This document shows, one piece after another, positions 22,951 to 37,300 of a stretch of DNA of 64,000 bases. The notes under the pieces are model-generated. The model made no database searches and was not told the origin of the DNA. It saw only the letters and a list, made by a program, of their open reading frames with translations. A program made the position numbers and the translations under genes. Position 1 is the stretch's first letter. Every line of letters starts with the position of its first letter. The DNA is from Calliopsis andreniformis (Eukaryota > Arthropoda > Insecta > Hymenoptera > Andrenidae). The stretch spans positions 248,001-312,000 of the forward strand of contig NW_027480591.1 in the NCBI RefSeq assembly GCF_051401765.1, in the 5' to 3' direction.

Positions 22951-25552
22951 CCTCAATCCTCAAACCTCAATCCTCAACCCTCAGTCCTCATCCTCAATTC
23001 TCAATTCTGAATCCTCAATCATCAATCCTCAATATTCAATCCTCAATAATCAATCTCCAATCCTAGATCCTCAATCCTCAATCCTCAATCCTCAACCTTC
23101 AACCATCAATAATCAATCTCCAATCCTAGATCCTCAATCCTCAATCCTCAATCCTCAATCCTCAATCCTCATTCTTCAATCCTCAATACCCAATCCTCAA
23201 TCTTCAATACTCAATCATCAATCCTCAATTCTCAATACTCAATGCTCAGTCCTCAGTCGTCAAACCTCAATCCCCGACACCCAGCCCTCATCCTCAATCC
23301 TCAGTCCTCAATCCTCAGTCCTCAGTCCTCAAACCTCAATCCTCCACCCTTAGACATCATCCTCAATCCTCAATCCTCAATCCTGAATCCTCAATCCTCA
23401 ATCGTCAATCCTCAATTCCCAATCCTCAATCTTCAATCCTCAATCCTCAATCCTCAATCCTCAAACCTCAATCCTCAATCTTCAATCCTCAATACTCAAT
23501 CTTCAATCCTCAATCCTCAATCCTCAATCCTCAATCCTCAATCCCCAATCCTCAACCTTCAATCATCAATACTCAATCTTCAATCCTCAATCCTCAATTC
23601 TCAATCCTCAATACTCAATCCTCAATCCTCAATGCTCAGTCCTCAATCCTCAATCCTCAGTCCTCAATCCTCAATCCTCAATCCTCAAACCTCAATCCTC
23701 AACCGTCAGTCCTCGTCCTCAATCCTCAAACCTCAATCCTCAAGCCTCAATATTCAATCATCAATACTCAATCTTCAATCCTCAATCCCTAATCCTCAAT
23801 CCTGAATCCTCAATCTTCAGCCCTCAGTCCTCATAAATCAATTGTCAATCCTCAATCCTCAATAGAATATCCTCAATTCACAATTTTCAATACTAAATCT
23901 CCATTCTTCACTCTTCAAGTCTCAATCCACAAATATCAATTCTCATCACTCAACCATCAACACTCAGTCCTCAATCTTCAATCCTCATTCCTCAATCCTC
24001 AATCTTCAATCCTCAATACTGAATCTTCAATCCTCAATCCTCAATCCTCAATCCTCAATCCTGAATCTTCAATCCTCAGTCCCCAATCCTCAATCTTCAA
24101 TCCTCAATACTCAATCCTCAATCCTCAATCCTCAATACTCAGTCCTCAGTCCTCAAACCTCAATGCTCAATCCTCAATACCCAATCCTCAATCTTCAATA
24201 CTCAATCCTCAATCCCCAATGCTCAATACCCAAGCATCAATCCACAATTATCAATACTCAATAGAATACCCTGAATTCTCAGGATTCAATACTCAAACCT
24301 CAATCCGCAACCCTCAGCCCTCATCCTCCATCCTCAATCCTCAATCCTCAATCCTCAATCTTCAATCCTCAATACTCAATCTTCAATCACCAATCCTCAA
24401 TCCTCAATCCTCACTCCTCAGTCCTCAGGCATCAATACTCAATCTTCAATACTCAATCCTCAATCCTCAATTCTCAATCCTCAATCCTCAACCTTCAACT
24501 CTCAATCCACAATCCTCAATGTTCAATCCTCAATACCCAATCCTTAATCTTCAATCCTCAATCCTCAATCTTCAATCCTCAATACTCAACCTTCAATTCT
24601 CAATCCTCAATCCTCAATCCTCAATCCTCAACCTTCAATCCTCAATGCTCAGTCCTCAATCCTCAATCCTCAGTCCTCAATCCTCAATCCTCAATCCTCA
24701 AACCTCAATCCTCAACCGTCAGTCCTCGTCCTCAATCCTCAAACCTCAATCCTCAAGCCTCAATATTCAATCATCAATACTCAATCTTCAATCCTCAATC
24801 CTCTATCCTCAATCCTCAATCCTCAATCCTCAATACTCAACACACAACCCTCAGCCATCAATCCTCAATACTCAACCATCAATCCTCAGTCCTCATACTC
24901 AATTCTCAATTCTCAATTCTCAATCCTCAGTCCTCAATCCTCAACCTTCAATCCTCAGCAATCAATCTCCAATCATAGATCCTCAATCCCCAAGCTTCAA
25001 TCCTCAATCCTCAATCCTCAATCTTCAATCTTCAATCCTCAATCCTCAATCCTCAATTCTCAATCTTCAATCCTCAATAGTCAATCTTCAATCCCCAATC
25101 CTCAATCCTCAATCCTCAATCCTCATTCCTCAAACCTCAATCCTCAACCCTCAGTCCTCATACTCCATCCTCAATACTGAATCCTCAATCCTCAATTTTC
25201 AATCCCCAATAATCAATCTTCAATCGTCAATCCTCAATCCTCAATCCACAATCCTCAATCCTCAGTCATCAATACTCAATCTTCAATACTAAATCCTCAA
25301 TCCTCAATCCTCAATCCTCAGTCCTCAACCCTCAATCCTCATTCCTCAAACCTCAATCCTCAACACTCAGTCCTCATCCTCAATTCTCAATTCTCAATCC
25401 TCAATCCTCAATCCTCAATATTCAATCCTCAATAATCAATCTCCAATCCTAGATCCTCAATCCCCAATCTTCAACCCTTAATCCTCAATCGTCAATCTTC
25501 AATCCTCGATACTCAATCTTCAATCCTCAATCCTCAATCCTCAATCCTCAAA

Positions 25553-27654
25553 CCTCATTCTTCAATCCTCAATACCCAATCTTCAATCTTCAATCCTCAT
25601 CCTCAATCCTCAATTCTCTATCCTCAATCCTCAGTCCTGAGTCCTCAAACCTCAATCCTCAACCCTCAGCCCTCATCCTCGATCCTCAATCCTCAATCAT
25701 CAATCCTCAATCATCAATCCTCAATATTCAATCTTCAATCCTCAATCCTCAATCCTCAATCCTCAATCCTCAATCATCAGTGATCAATACTCAATCCTCA
25801 ATACTCAATCCTCAATCCTCAATCCTCAATCCTCCATACTCAATCCTCATTTCTCAAACCTCAATCCTCAACCCTCAGTCCTCATCCTCAATTCTCAATT
25901 CTGAATCCTCAATCATCAACCCTCAACATTCAATCCTCAATAATCAATCTCCAATCCTAGATCCTCAATCCTCAATCCTCAATCCTCAATCCTCAATCTT
26001 CAATCCTCAATAATCAATCTCCAATCCTACATCCTCAATCCCCAATCCTCAATCCTTAATCCTCAATCTTCAATCCTCAATCGCCAGTCCTCAATCTTCA
26101 ATCCTCAATGCTCAAACCTCAATCCTCAAGCCTCAGTCCTCAATCCTCAATCCTCAATCCTCAATCCTCAAACCTTAATCCTCAACCGTCAGCCCTCGTC
26201 CTCAATCCTCAGCCCTCAATCCTTAATCCTCAATTTTCAATCATCAATAATCAATGTTCAATCCTCAATCATCAATCCTCAATCCTCAATCCTCAATCCT
26301 CAATATTCAACACTCGAACCCTCAACCCTCAACCATCAATCCTCAATACTCATCCATCAATCCTCAATTCTCAATACTCAATAGAACATCCTGAATTCTC
26401 ATGGTTCAATACTCAATCCACAATATTCAATAATCAAATCTCAAACCTCAAGCATCAATTCTCAACAATCAATCCTCAACACTCAGTCCTCTCTCTTCAA
26501 TCCTACATCCTCAACCCTCAATCCTCAAGCGTCAATCCTCAATACTCAATCCTCAATCCTCAATCCTCAATCCTCAATCTTCAATCCTCAATACTCAATC
26601 TTCAATCCTCAATCCTCAATCCTCAATCCTCAATCCTCAATCCTCAATCATCAGTCCTCAATCTTCAATACTCAATCCTCAACCCTCAATCCTCAATGCT
26701 CAATACTCAACCATCAATCCTGAATTCTCAATGCCCAATAGAATATCCTGAATTCTCAGGATTCTATAATCAAACCTCAAACCTCAACCCTCAGCCCTCA
26801 TTCTCAATCCTCAATCCTCAAACCTCAATCCTCAATATTCAATCCTCAGTACTCAATCTTCAATACTCAATCCTCAATCCTCAATCCTCAGTTCTCAATC
26901 CTGAGTCATAAATCCTCAATCTTCAATACTCAATCGTCAATCCTCAGTCCTCAATCCTCAATCCTCAATCCTCGTTCCTCAAACCTCAATCCTCAACCCT
27001 CAGTCCTCATCCTCAATCCTCAATTCTCAATCCTCAATACTCAATCCTCAATCGTCAATCCCCAATAATCAATCTCCAATCCTAGGTCCTCAATCCCCAA
27101 TCCTCAATCCTTAATCCTCAATCTTCAATCCTCAATCGCCAGTCCTCAATGTTCAATACTCAATACTCAATCCTCAATCGTCAATCCTCAATACTCAGCC
27201 ATCAATCCTCAATTCTCAATGCTCAATAGAATATTCTGAATTCTCATGGTTCAATACTCAATCCACAATATTCAATAATCAAATCTCAATCCTCAAACGT
27301 CAATTCTCAACACTCAATCCTCAACACTCAGACCTCTCTCTTCAATCCTCCATCCTCAAACCTCAATCCTCAAGCGTCAATCCTCAATCCTGGATCCTCA
27401 ACCCTCAATCCTCAGTCCTTAAACCTCAATCCCTAATCCTCAATCCTGAATCCTCAATCTTCAGCCCTCAGTCCTCTTAAATCAATTGTCAATCCTCAAT
27501 CCTCAATAGAATATCCTCAATTCACAATTTTCAATACTGAATCCCCATTCTTCACTCTTCAAGTCTCGATCCACAAATATCAATTCTCATCACTCAACCA
27601 TCAACACTCAGTCCTCAATCTTCAATCCTCATTCCTCAATCCTCAATCCTCAAA
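25553..27654 (+). repeat. 2.1-kb higher-order unit, copy A1
   Basis: Starts at CCTCATTCTTC and ends just before the same sequence at 27,655, giving a unit of 2,102 bp. The internal order is CAGTGATCAATAC (25,778), ATGCTCAAACC (26,108), ATGGTTC (26,402), CAGGATTC (about 26,757), GAGTCATAAATCC (26,903), ATGGTTC (27,247) and AAATCAATTGTC (27,479). The same order at the same spacing occurs at 40,309-42,410 (copy B1). Confidence 0.88.
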
Positions 27655-28690
27655 CCTCATTCTTCAATCCTCAATACCCAATCTTCAATCTTCAATCCTC
27701 ATCCTCAATCCTCAATTCTCAATCCTCAATCCTCAGTCCTGAGTCCTCAAACCTCAATCCTCAACCCTCAGCCCTCATCCTCCATCCTCAATCCTCAATC
27801 ATCAATCCTCAATCATCAATCCTCAATATTCAATCTTGAATCCTCAATCCTCAATCCTCAATCCTCAATCCTCAATCATCAGTGATCAATACTCAATCCT
27901 CAATACTCAATCCTCAATTCTCAATCCTCAATCCTCCATACTCAATCCTCATTTCTCAAACCTCAATCCTCAACCCTCAGTCCTCATCCTCAATTCTCAA
28001 TTCTGAATCCTCAATCATCAATCCTCAACATTCAATCCTCAATAATCAATCTCCAAACCTAGATCCTCAATCCTCAATCCTCAATCCTCAATCCTCAATC
28101 TTCAATCCTCAATAATCAATCTCCAATCCTACATCCTCAATCCCCAATCCTCAATCCTTAATCCTCAATCTTCAATCCTCAATCGCCAGTCCTCAATCTT
28201 CAATCCTCAATGCTCAAACCTCAATCCTCAAGCCTCAGTCCTCAATCCTCAATCCTCAATCCTCAATCCTCAAACCTTAATCCTCAACCGTCAGCCCTCG
28301 TCCTCAATCCTCAGCCCTCAATCCTTAATCCTCAATTTTCAATCATCAATAATCAATGTTCGATCCTCAATCATCAATCCTCAATCCTCAATCCTCAATC
28401 CTCAATATTCAACACTCAACCCTCAACCCTCAACCATCAATCCTCAATACTCATCCATCAATCCTCAATTCTCAATACTCAATAGAACATCCTGAATTCT
28501 CATGGTTCAATACTCAATCCACAATATTCAATAATCGAATCTCAATCCTCAAGCATCAATTCTCAACAATCAATCCTCAACACTCAGTCCTCTCTCTTCA
28601 ATCCTACATCCTCAACCCTCAATCCTCAAGCGTCAATCCTCAATACTCAATCCTGAATCCTCAATCCTCAATCCTCAATCTTCAATCCTC
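27655..28690 (+). repeat. 2.1-kb higher-order unit, copy A2, cut at 28.69 kb
   Basis: Follows copy A1 directly with landmarks shifted by 2,102 bp (27,880 against 25,778; 28,210 against 26,108). It stops about half-way, near 28,690, where the sequence switches to that seen at 53,980. In block B the equivalent unit (from 42,411) runs on to about 44,420, so this copy is a truncated one. Confidence 0.86.
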
Positions 28691-31600
28691 AATACTCAAT
28701 CCTCAATCCTCAATCCTCAATCCTCAACCCTCAATCCTCATTCCTCAAACCTCAATCCTCAACACTCAGTCCTCATCCTCAATTCTCAATTCTCAATCCT
28801 CAATCCTCAATCCTCAATATTCAATCCTCAATAATCAATCTCTAATCCTAGATCCTCAATCCCCAATCTTCAATCCTTAATCCTCAATCGTCAATCTTCA
28901 ATCCTCGATACTCAATCTTCAATCCTCAATCCTCAATCCTCAATCCTCAAACCTCAGTCTTCAATCCTCAATACCCAATCTTCAATCTTCAATCCTCATC
29001 CTCAATCCTCAATTCTCAATCCTCAATCCTCAGTCCTGAGTCCTCAAACCTCAATCCTCAACCCTCAGCCCTCATCCTCCATCCTCAATTCTCAATCATC
29101 AATCCTCAATCATCAATCCTCAATATTCAATCTTGAATCCACAATCCTCAATCCTCAATCCTCAATCCTCAATCATCAGTGATCAATACTCAATCCTCAA
29201 TACTCAATCCTCAATCCTCAATCCTCAATCCTCAATCCTCAATCCTCAATATTCAACACTCAACCATCAACCCTCAACCATCAATACTCAATACTCATCC
29301 ATCAATCCTCAATTCTCAATACTCAATAGAACATCCTGAATTCTCATGGTTCAATACTCAATCCACAATATTCAATAATCAAATCTCAAACCTCAAGCAT
29401 CAATTCTCAACAATCAATCCTCAACACTCAGTCCTCTCTCTTCAATCCTACATCCTCAATCCTCAATCCTCAATCCTCAATCCTCAATCCTCAATCCTCA
29501 ATCTTCAATCCTCAATACTCAATCTTCAATCCTCAATCCTCAATCCTCAATCCTCAATCCTCAATCCTCAATCCTCAATCCTCAATCATCAATCCTCAAT
29601 ACTCAATCTGCAACCCTCAATCCTAAATCCTCAATCCTCAATCCTCAATCCTCATTCTTCAATCCTCAATAATCAATCTCCAATCCTAGATCCTCAATCC
29701 CCAATCTTCAATCCTTAATCCTCAATCTTCAATCCTCAATCCCCAGTCCTCAATCTCCAATCCTCAATGCTCAATCCTCAATCCTCAATCCTCAGTCCTC
29801 AATCTTCAATCCTCTATCCTCAGGCTTCAATACTCAATCTTCAATACTCAAACCTCAATCCTCAATCCTCAATCCTCAATCCTCAACCCTCAATGCTCAT
29901 TCGTCAAACCTCAATCCTCAAGTCTCAGTCCTCATCCTTAATTCTCAATTCTCAATCCTCAATCCTCAATCGTCAATCTTCAATCCTCAATAATCAATCT
30001 CCAATCCAAGATCCTCAATCCCCAATATTCAATCCTTAATCCTCAATCTTGAGTCCTCAATCCCCAGTCATCAATCTTCAATCCTCAATCCTCAATCCCC
30101 AATCCTCAATCCTCAATCCTCAATCCTCAATCATCAATCCTCAATACTCAATCTGCAACCCTCAATCCTCAATCCTCAATCCTCATTCTTCAATCCTCAA
30201 TCCCCAATCCTCAATCTTCAATCCTCAATCCTCAATCCTCAATTCTCAATCCTCAATCCTCAATCTTCAGACCTCAAACATCAATATTCAACCCTCAGTT
30301 CACGTCCTCAATCCACAACCCTCAATCTTCAATCCTCAATCCTCTATCCTCAATCCTCAATCCTCAATCCTCACTACTCAACACACAACCCTCAGCCATC
30401 ATTCCTCAATACTCAACCATCAATCCTCAATTCTCAATACTCAATAGAATATCGTGAATTCTCATGGTTCAATACTCAATCCACAATATTCAATGATCAA
30501 ATCTTAATCCTCAATCTTCAATCCTCAATCTTCAATTTCAATCCTCAATCCTCAATTCTCAATCCTCAATACTCAATCCTCAATCGTCAATCCTCAATTC
30601 CCAATCCTCAATCTTCAATCCTCAATTCTCAATCCTCAATCCTCAAACCTCAATCCTCAATCTTCAATCCTCAATACTCAATCATCAATCCTCAATCCTC
30701 AATCCTCAATCCCCAATCCTCAATCCTCAATCCTGAATCCTCAATATGGAATCCTCAATACTCAATCTTCAAACATCAATCCTCAATCCTCAATCCTCAG
30801 TCCTCAATCCTCAGTCATAAATCCTCAATCTTCAATACTCAATCGTCAATCCTCAGTCCTCAATCCTCAACCCTCAATCCTCGTTCCTCAAACCTCAATC
30901 CTCAACCCTCAGTCCTCATCCTCAATTCTCAATTCTCAATCCTCAATACTCAATCCTCAATCGTCAATCCCCAATAATCAATCCCCAATCCTAGGTCCTC
31001 AATCCCCAATCCTCAATCCTTAATCCTCAATCTTCAATCCTCAATCGCCAGTCCTCAATCTTCAATACTCAATACTCAATCCTCAATCCTCAATCCTCAA
31101 TACTCAGCCATCAATCCTCAATTCTCAATGCTCAATAGAATATTCTGAATTCTCATGGTTCAATACTCAATCCACAATATTCAATAATCAAATCTCAATC
31201 CTCAAACATCAATTCTCAACACTCAATCCTCAACACTCAGTCCTCTCTCTTCAATCCTCCATCCTCAAACCTCAATCCTCAAGCGTCAATCCTCAATCCT
31301 GGATCCTCAACCCTCAATCCTCAGTCCTTAAACCTCAATCCCTAATCCTCAATCCTGAATCCTCAATCTTCAGCCCTCAGTCCTCATAAATCAATTGTCA
31401 ATCCTCAATCCTCAATAGAATATCCACAATTCACAATTTTCAATACTCAATCTCCATTCTTCGCTCTTCAAGTCTCAATCCACAAATATCAATTCTCATC
31501 ACTCAACCATCAACACTCAGTCCTCAATCTTCAATCCTCATTCCTCAATCCTCAATCTTCAATCCTCAATACTGAATCTTCAACCCTCAATCCTCAGTCC

Positions 31601-32850
31601 TCAATTCTCAATCCTGAATCTTCAATCCTCAGTCCCCAATCCTCAATCTTCAATCCTCAATACTCAATCCTCAATCCTCAATCCTCAATACTCAGTCCTC
31701 AGACCTCAAACCTCAATGCTCAATCCTCAATACCCAATCCTCAATCCTCAAACCTCAATCCTCAATACTCCATATTCAATCATCAATACTCAACCTTCAA
31801 TCCTCAATCCTCTATCCTCAATCCTCAATCCTCAATCCTCACTACTCAACACACAACCCTCAGCCATCATTCCTCAATACTCAACCATCAATCCTCAATT
31901 CTCAATACTCAATAGAATATCCTGAATTCTCATGGTTCAATACTCAATCCACAATATTCAATGATATAATCTCAATCCTCAATCTTCAATCCTCAATACT
32001 CAATTTCAATCCTCAATCCTCAATTCTCAATCCTCAATACTCAATCCTCAATCGTCAATCCTCAATTCCCAATCCTCAATCTTCAATCCTCAATTCTCAA
32101 TCCTCAATCCTCTAACCTCAATCCTCAACCTTCAATCCTCAATACTCAATCTTCAATCCTCAATCCTCAATCCTCAATCCTCAATCCTCAATCCTCAATC
32201 CTCAATCCTCAATCCTCAATCTTCAATCCTCAATACTCAATCTTCAATCCTCAATCCTCAATCCCCAATCCTCAATCCTCAATCCTCAATCCTCAATCCT
32301 CAATCATCAATCCTCAATACTCAATCTGCAACCCTCAATCCTCAATCCTCAATCCTCAATCCTCATTCTTCAATCCTCAATCCCCAATCCTCAATCTTCA
32401 ATCCTCAATCCTCAATCCTCAATTCTCAATCCTCAATCCTCAATCCTCAGACCTCAAACATCAATATTCAACCCTCAGTTCTCGTCCTCAATCCACAACC
32501 CTCAATCTTCAATCCTCAATCCTCAATCCTTAATCCTCAATCCTCAATCCTCAATATTCAATCCTCAATACTCAATCTTCAATCCTCAATCCTCAATCCT
32601 CAATCCTCAATCCTCAATCCTCAATCCTCAATCATCAATCCTCAATACTCAATCTGCAACCCTCAATCCTCAATCCTCAATCCTCAATCCTCATTCTTCA
32701 ATCCTCAATCCCCAATCCTCAATCTTCAATCCTCAATCCTCAATCCTCAATTCTCAATCCTCAATCCTCAATCCTCAGACCTCAAACATCAATATTCAAC
32801 CCTCAGTTCTCGTCCTCAATCCACAACCCTCAATCCTCAATCCTCAATCC
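28690..32850 (+). repeat. Block P, copy 1 (4.2 kb)
   Basis: Matches about 53,985-58,350. The offset is 25,295 bp up to about 30,085 (29,133/54,428; 29,767/55,062; 30,049/55,344), then close to 25,497-25,503 bp (TATGGAATCC at 30,745/56,242; 31,716/57,219; CCACAACC at 32,821/58,324). The step is about 200 bp of extra heptamers at 55.39-55.59 kb that are absent here. Block P includes the only two TATGGAATCC variants noticed in the window. Confidence 0.88.
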
Positions 32851-33000
32851 TCAATCCTCAATCCTCAATCCTCAATCCTCAATCTTCAATCTTCAATCCT
32901 CAATCCTCAATCCTCAATTCTCAATCTTCAATCCTCAATAGTCAATCTTCAATCCCCAATCCTCAATCCTCAATCCTCAATCCTCATTCCTCAAACCTCA
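31611..33000 (+). repeat. 1,390-bp tandem duplication, unit 1
   Basis: Begins at ATCCTGAATC and ends at CCTCAAACCTCA, directly followed by a second copy. The only difference I noticed is CAATATTC at about 32,551, where unit 2 (33,941) and the 58.05-kb relative read CAATCTTC. This change therefore looks private to unit 1. The unit contains one CATGGTTC island (about 31,931) and two CAGTTCTCGTCC islands. Confidence 0.93.
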
Positions 33001-34390
33001 ATCCTGAATCTTCAATCCTCAGTCCCCAATCCTCAATCTTCAATCCTCAATACTCAATCCTCAATCCTCAATCCTCAATACTCAGTCCTCAGACCTCAAA
33101 CCTCAATGCTCAATCCTCAATACCCAATCCTCAATCCTCAAACCTCAATCCTCAATACTCCATATTCAATCATCAATACTCAACCTTCAATCCTCAATCC
33201 TCTATCCTCAATCCTCAATCCTCAATCCTCACTACTCAACACACAACCCTCAGCCATCATTCCTCAATACTCAACCATCAATCCTCAATTCTCAATACTC
33301 AATAGAATATCCTGAATTCTCATGGTTCAATACTCAATCCACAATATTCAATGATATAATCTCAATCCTCAATCTTCAATCCTCAATACTCAATTTCAAT
33401 CCTCAATCCTCAATTCTCAATCCTCAATACTCAATCCTCAATCGTCAATCCTCAATTCCCAATCCTCAATCTTCAATCCTCAATTCTCAATCCTCAATCC
33501 TCTAACCTCAATCCTCAACCTTCAATCCTCAATACTCAATCTTCAATCCTCAATCCTCAATCCTCAATCCTCAATCCTCAATCCTCAATCCTCAATCCTC
33601 AATCCTCAATCTTCAATCCTCAATACTCAATCTTCAATCCTCAATCCTCAATCCCCAATCCTCAATCCTCAATCCTCAATCCTCAATCCTCAATCATCAA
33701 TCCTCAATACTCAATCTGCAACCCTCAATCCTCAATCCTCAATCCTCAATCCTCATTCTTCAATCCTCAATCCCCAATCCTCAATCTTCAATCCTCAATC
33801 CTCAATCCTCAATTCTCAATCCTCAATCCTCAATCCTCAGACCTCAAACATCAATATTCAACCCTCAGTTCTCGTCCTCAATCCACAACCCTCAATCTTC
33901 AATCCTCAATCCTCAATCCTTAATCCTCAATCCTCAATCCTCAATCTTCAATCCTCAATACTCAATCTTCAATCCTCAATCCTCAATCCTCAATCCTCAA
34001 TCCTCAATCCTCAATCCTCAATCATCAATCCTCAATACTCAATCTGCAACCCTCAATCCTCAATCCTCAATCCTCAATCCTCATTCTTCAATCCTCAATC
34101 CCCAATCCTCAATCTTCAATCCTCAATCCTCAATCCTCAATTCTCAATCCTCAATCCTCAATCCTCAGACCTCAAACATCAATATTCAACCCTCAGTTCT
34201 CGTCCTCAATCCACAACCCTCAATCCTCAATCCTCAATCCTCAATCCTCAATCCTCAATCCTCAATCCTCAATCTTCAATCTTCAATCCTCAATCCTCAA
34301 TCCTCAATTCTCAATCTTCAATCCTCAATAGTCAATCTTCAATCCCCAATCCTCAATCCTCAATCCTCAATCCTCATTCCTCAAACCTCA
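33001..34390 (+). repeat. 1,390-bp tandem duplication, unit 2
   Basis: Directly adjoins unit 1 with every landmark shifted by 1,390 bp (ATCCTGAATC 31,611/33,001; 31,716/33,106; 31,925/33,315). Past 34,390 the sequence reads on as ATCCTCAACCC instead of returning to the unit start. The right half, from about 33,750, is also the beginning of block B. Confidence 0.93.
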
Positions 34391-37300
34391 ATCCTCAACC
34401 CTCAGTCCTCATACTCCATCCTCAATACTAAATCCTCAATCCTCAATTTTCAATCCCCAATAATCAATCTTCAATCGTCAATCCTCAATCCTCAATCCAC
34501 AATCCTCAATCCTCAGTCATCAATACTCAATCTTCAATACTCAATCCTCAATCCTCAATCCTCAATCCTCAGTCCTCAACCCTCAATCCTCATTCCTCAA
34601 ACCTCAATCCTCAACACTCAGTCCTCATCCTCAATTCTCAATTCTCAATCCTCAATCCTCAATCCTCAATATTCAATCCTCAATAATCAATCTCCAATCC
34701 TAGATCCTCAATCCCCAATCTTCAACCCTTAATCCTCAATCGTCAATCTTCAATCCTCGATACTCAATCTTCAATCCTCAATCCTCAATCCTCAATCCTC
34801 AAACCTCATTCTTCAATCCTCAATACCCAATCTTCAATCTTCAATCCTCATCCTCAATCCTCAATTCTCTATCCTCAATCCTCAGTCCTGAGTCCTCAAA
34901 CCTCAATCCTCAACCCTCAGCCCTCATCCTCGATCCTCAATCCTCAATCATCAATCCTCAATCATCAATCCTCAATATTCAATCTTGAATCCTCAATCCT
35001 CAATCCTCAATCCTCAATCCTCAATCATCAGTGATCAATACTCAATCCTCAATACTCAATCCTCAATCCTCAATCCTCAATCCTCCATACTCAATCCTCA
35101 TTTCTCAAACCTCAATCCTCAACCCTCAGTCCTCATCCTCAATTCTCAATCCTGAATCCTCAATCATCAACCCTCAACATTCAATCCTCAATAATCAATC
35201 TCCAATCCTAGATCCTCAATCCTCAATCCTCAATCCTCAATCCTCAATCTTCAATCCTCAATAATCAATCTCCAATCCTACATCCTCAATCCCCAATCCT
35301 CAATCCTTAATCCTCAATCTTCAATCCTCAATCGCCAGTCCTCAATCTTCAATCCTCAATGCTCAAACCTCAATCCTCAAGCCTCAGTCCTCAATCCTCA
35401 ATCCTCAATCCTCAATCCTCAAACCTTAATCCTCAACCGTCAGCCCTCGTCCTCAATCCTCAGCCCTCAATCCGTAATCCTCAATTTTCAATCATCAATA
35501 ATCAATGTTCAATCCTCAATCATCAATCCTCAATCCTCAATCCTCAATCCTCAATATTCAACACTCAACCCTCAACCCTCAACCATCAATCCTCAATTCT
35601 CAATACTCAATAGAACATCCTGAATTCTCATGGTTCAATACTCAATCCACAATATTCAATAATCAAATCTCAAACCTCAAGCATCAATTCTCAACAATCA
35701 ATCCTCAACACTCAGTCCTCTCTCTTCAATCCTACATACTCAACCCTCAATCCTCAAGCGTCAATCCTCAATACTCAATCCTCAATCCTCAATCCTCAAT
35801 CCTCAATCTTCAATCCTCAATACTCAATCTTCAATCCTCAATCCTCAATCCTCAATCCTCAATCCTCAATCCTCAATCATCAGTCCTCCATCTTCAATAC
35901 TCAATCCTCAACCCTCAATCCTCAATGCTCAATACTCAACCATCAATCCTCAATTCTCAATGCCCAATAGAATATCCTGAATTCTCAGGATTCTATAATC
36001 AAACCTCAAACCTCAACCCTCAGCCCTCATTCTCAATCCTCAATCCTCAAACCTCAATCCTCAATATTGAATCCTCAGTACTCAATCTTCAATACTCAAT
36101 CCTCAATCCTCAATCCTCAGTTCTCAATCCTGAGTCATAAATCCTCAATCTTCAATACTCAATCGTCAATCCTCAGTCCTCAATCCTCAATCCTCAATCC
36201 TCGTTCCTCAAACCTCAATCCTCAACCCTCAGTCCTCATCCTCAATCCTCAATTCTCAATCCTCAATACTCAATCCTCAATCGTCAATCCCCAATAATCA
36301 ATCTCCAATCCTAGGTCCTCAATCCCCAATCCTCAATCCTTAATCCTCAATCTTCAATCCTCAATCGCCAGTCCTCAATGTTCAATACTCAATACTCAAT
36401 CCTCAATCGTCAATCCTCAATACTCAGCCATCAATCCTCAATTCTCAATGCTCAATAGAATATTCTGAATTCTCATGGTTCAATACTCAATCCACAATAT
36501 TCAATAATCGAATCTCAATCCTCAAGCATCAATTCTCAACAATCAATCCTCAACACTCAGTCCTCTCTCTTCAATCCTACATCCTCAACCCTCAATCCTC
36601 AAGCGTCAATCCTCAATACTCAATCCTGAATCCTCAATCCTCAATCCTCAATCTTCAATCCTCAATACTCAATCTTCAATCCTCAATCCTCAATCCTCAA
36701 TCATCAATCCTCAATCCTCAATCATCAATCCTCAATCTTCAATACTCAATCCTCAACCCTCAATCCTCAATGCTCAATACTCAACCATCAATCCTCAATT
36801 CTCAATGCCCAATAGAATATCCTGAATTCTCAGGATTCTATACTCAAACCTCAAACCTCAACCCCCAGCCCTCATTCTCAATCCTCAATCCTCAAACCTC
36901 AATCCTCAATATTCAATCCTCAGTACTCAATCTTCAATACTCAATCCTCAATCCTCAATCCTCAATCCTCAGTTCTCAATCCTCAATCCTCAATCCTCGT
37001 TCCTCAAACCTCAATCCTCCACCCTCAGTCCTCATCCTCAATCCTCAATTCTCAATCCTCAATACTCAATCCTCAATCGTCAATCCCCAATAATCAATCT
37101 CCAATCGTAGGTCCTCAATCCCCAATCCTCAATCCTTAATCCTCAATCTTCAATCCTCAATCGCCAGTCCTCAATGTTCAATACTCAATACTCAATCCTC
37201 AATCGTCAATCCTCAATACTCAGCCATCAATCCTCAATTCTCAATGCTCAATAGAATATTCTGAATTCTCATGGTTCAATACTCAATCCACAATATTCAA

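Larger units (their letters stand above)
18999..28690 (+). repeat. Block A (9.7 kb), nearly identical to block B
   Basis: This 9.7-kb segment recurs at about 33,750-43,440. The offset is 14,749 bp from 19.0 to about 22.2 kb and 14,756 bp from there to 28.69 kb; the single step is one 7-bp unit near 22,205/36,960. By eye I found eight substitutions: 19,681 (G/A), 20,989 (C/A), 21,320 (C/G), 22,704 (A/G), 23,470 (A/G), 23,556 (C/T), 26,115 (A/G) and 27,568 (G/A), block A base first. Some may have been missed. Such low divergence, against a background of strongly varied heptamers, points to a recent duplication or a homogenisation event. Confidence 0.92.

Noticed and set aside
24219..25292. 357-codon open frame with an identical translation at 38,975-40,048
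   Set aside because: Identity looks like conservation, but the DNA on both sides over the whole 9.7-kb block is just as identical. It reflects recent duplication, not protein constraint.
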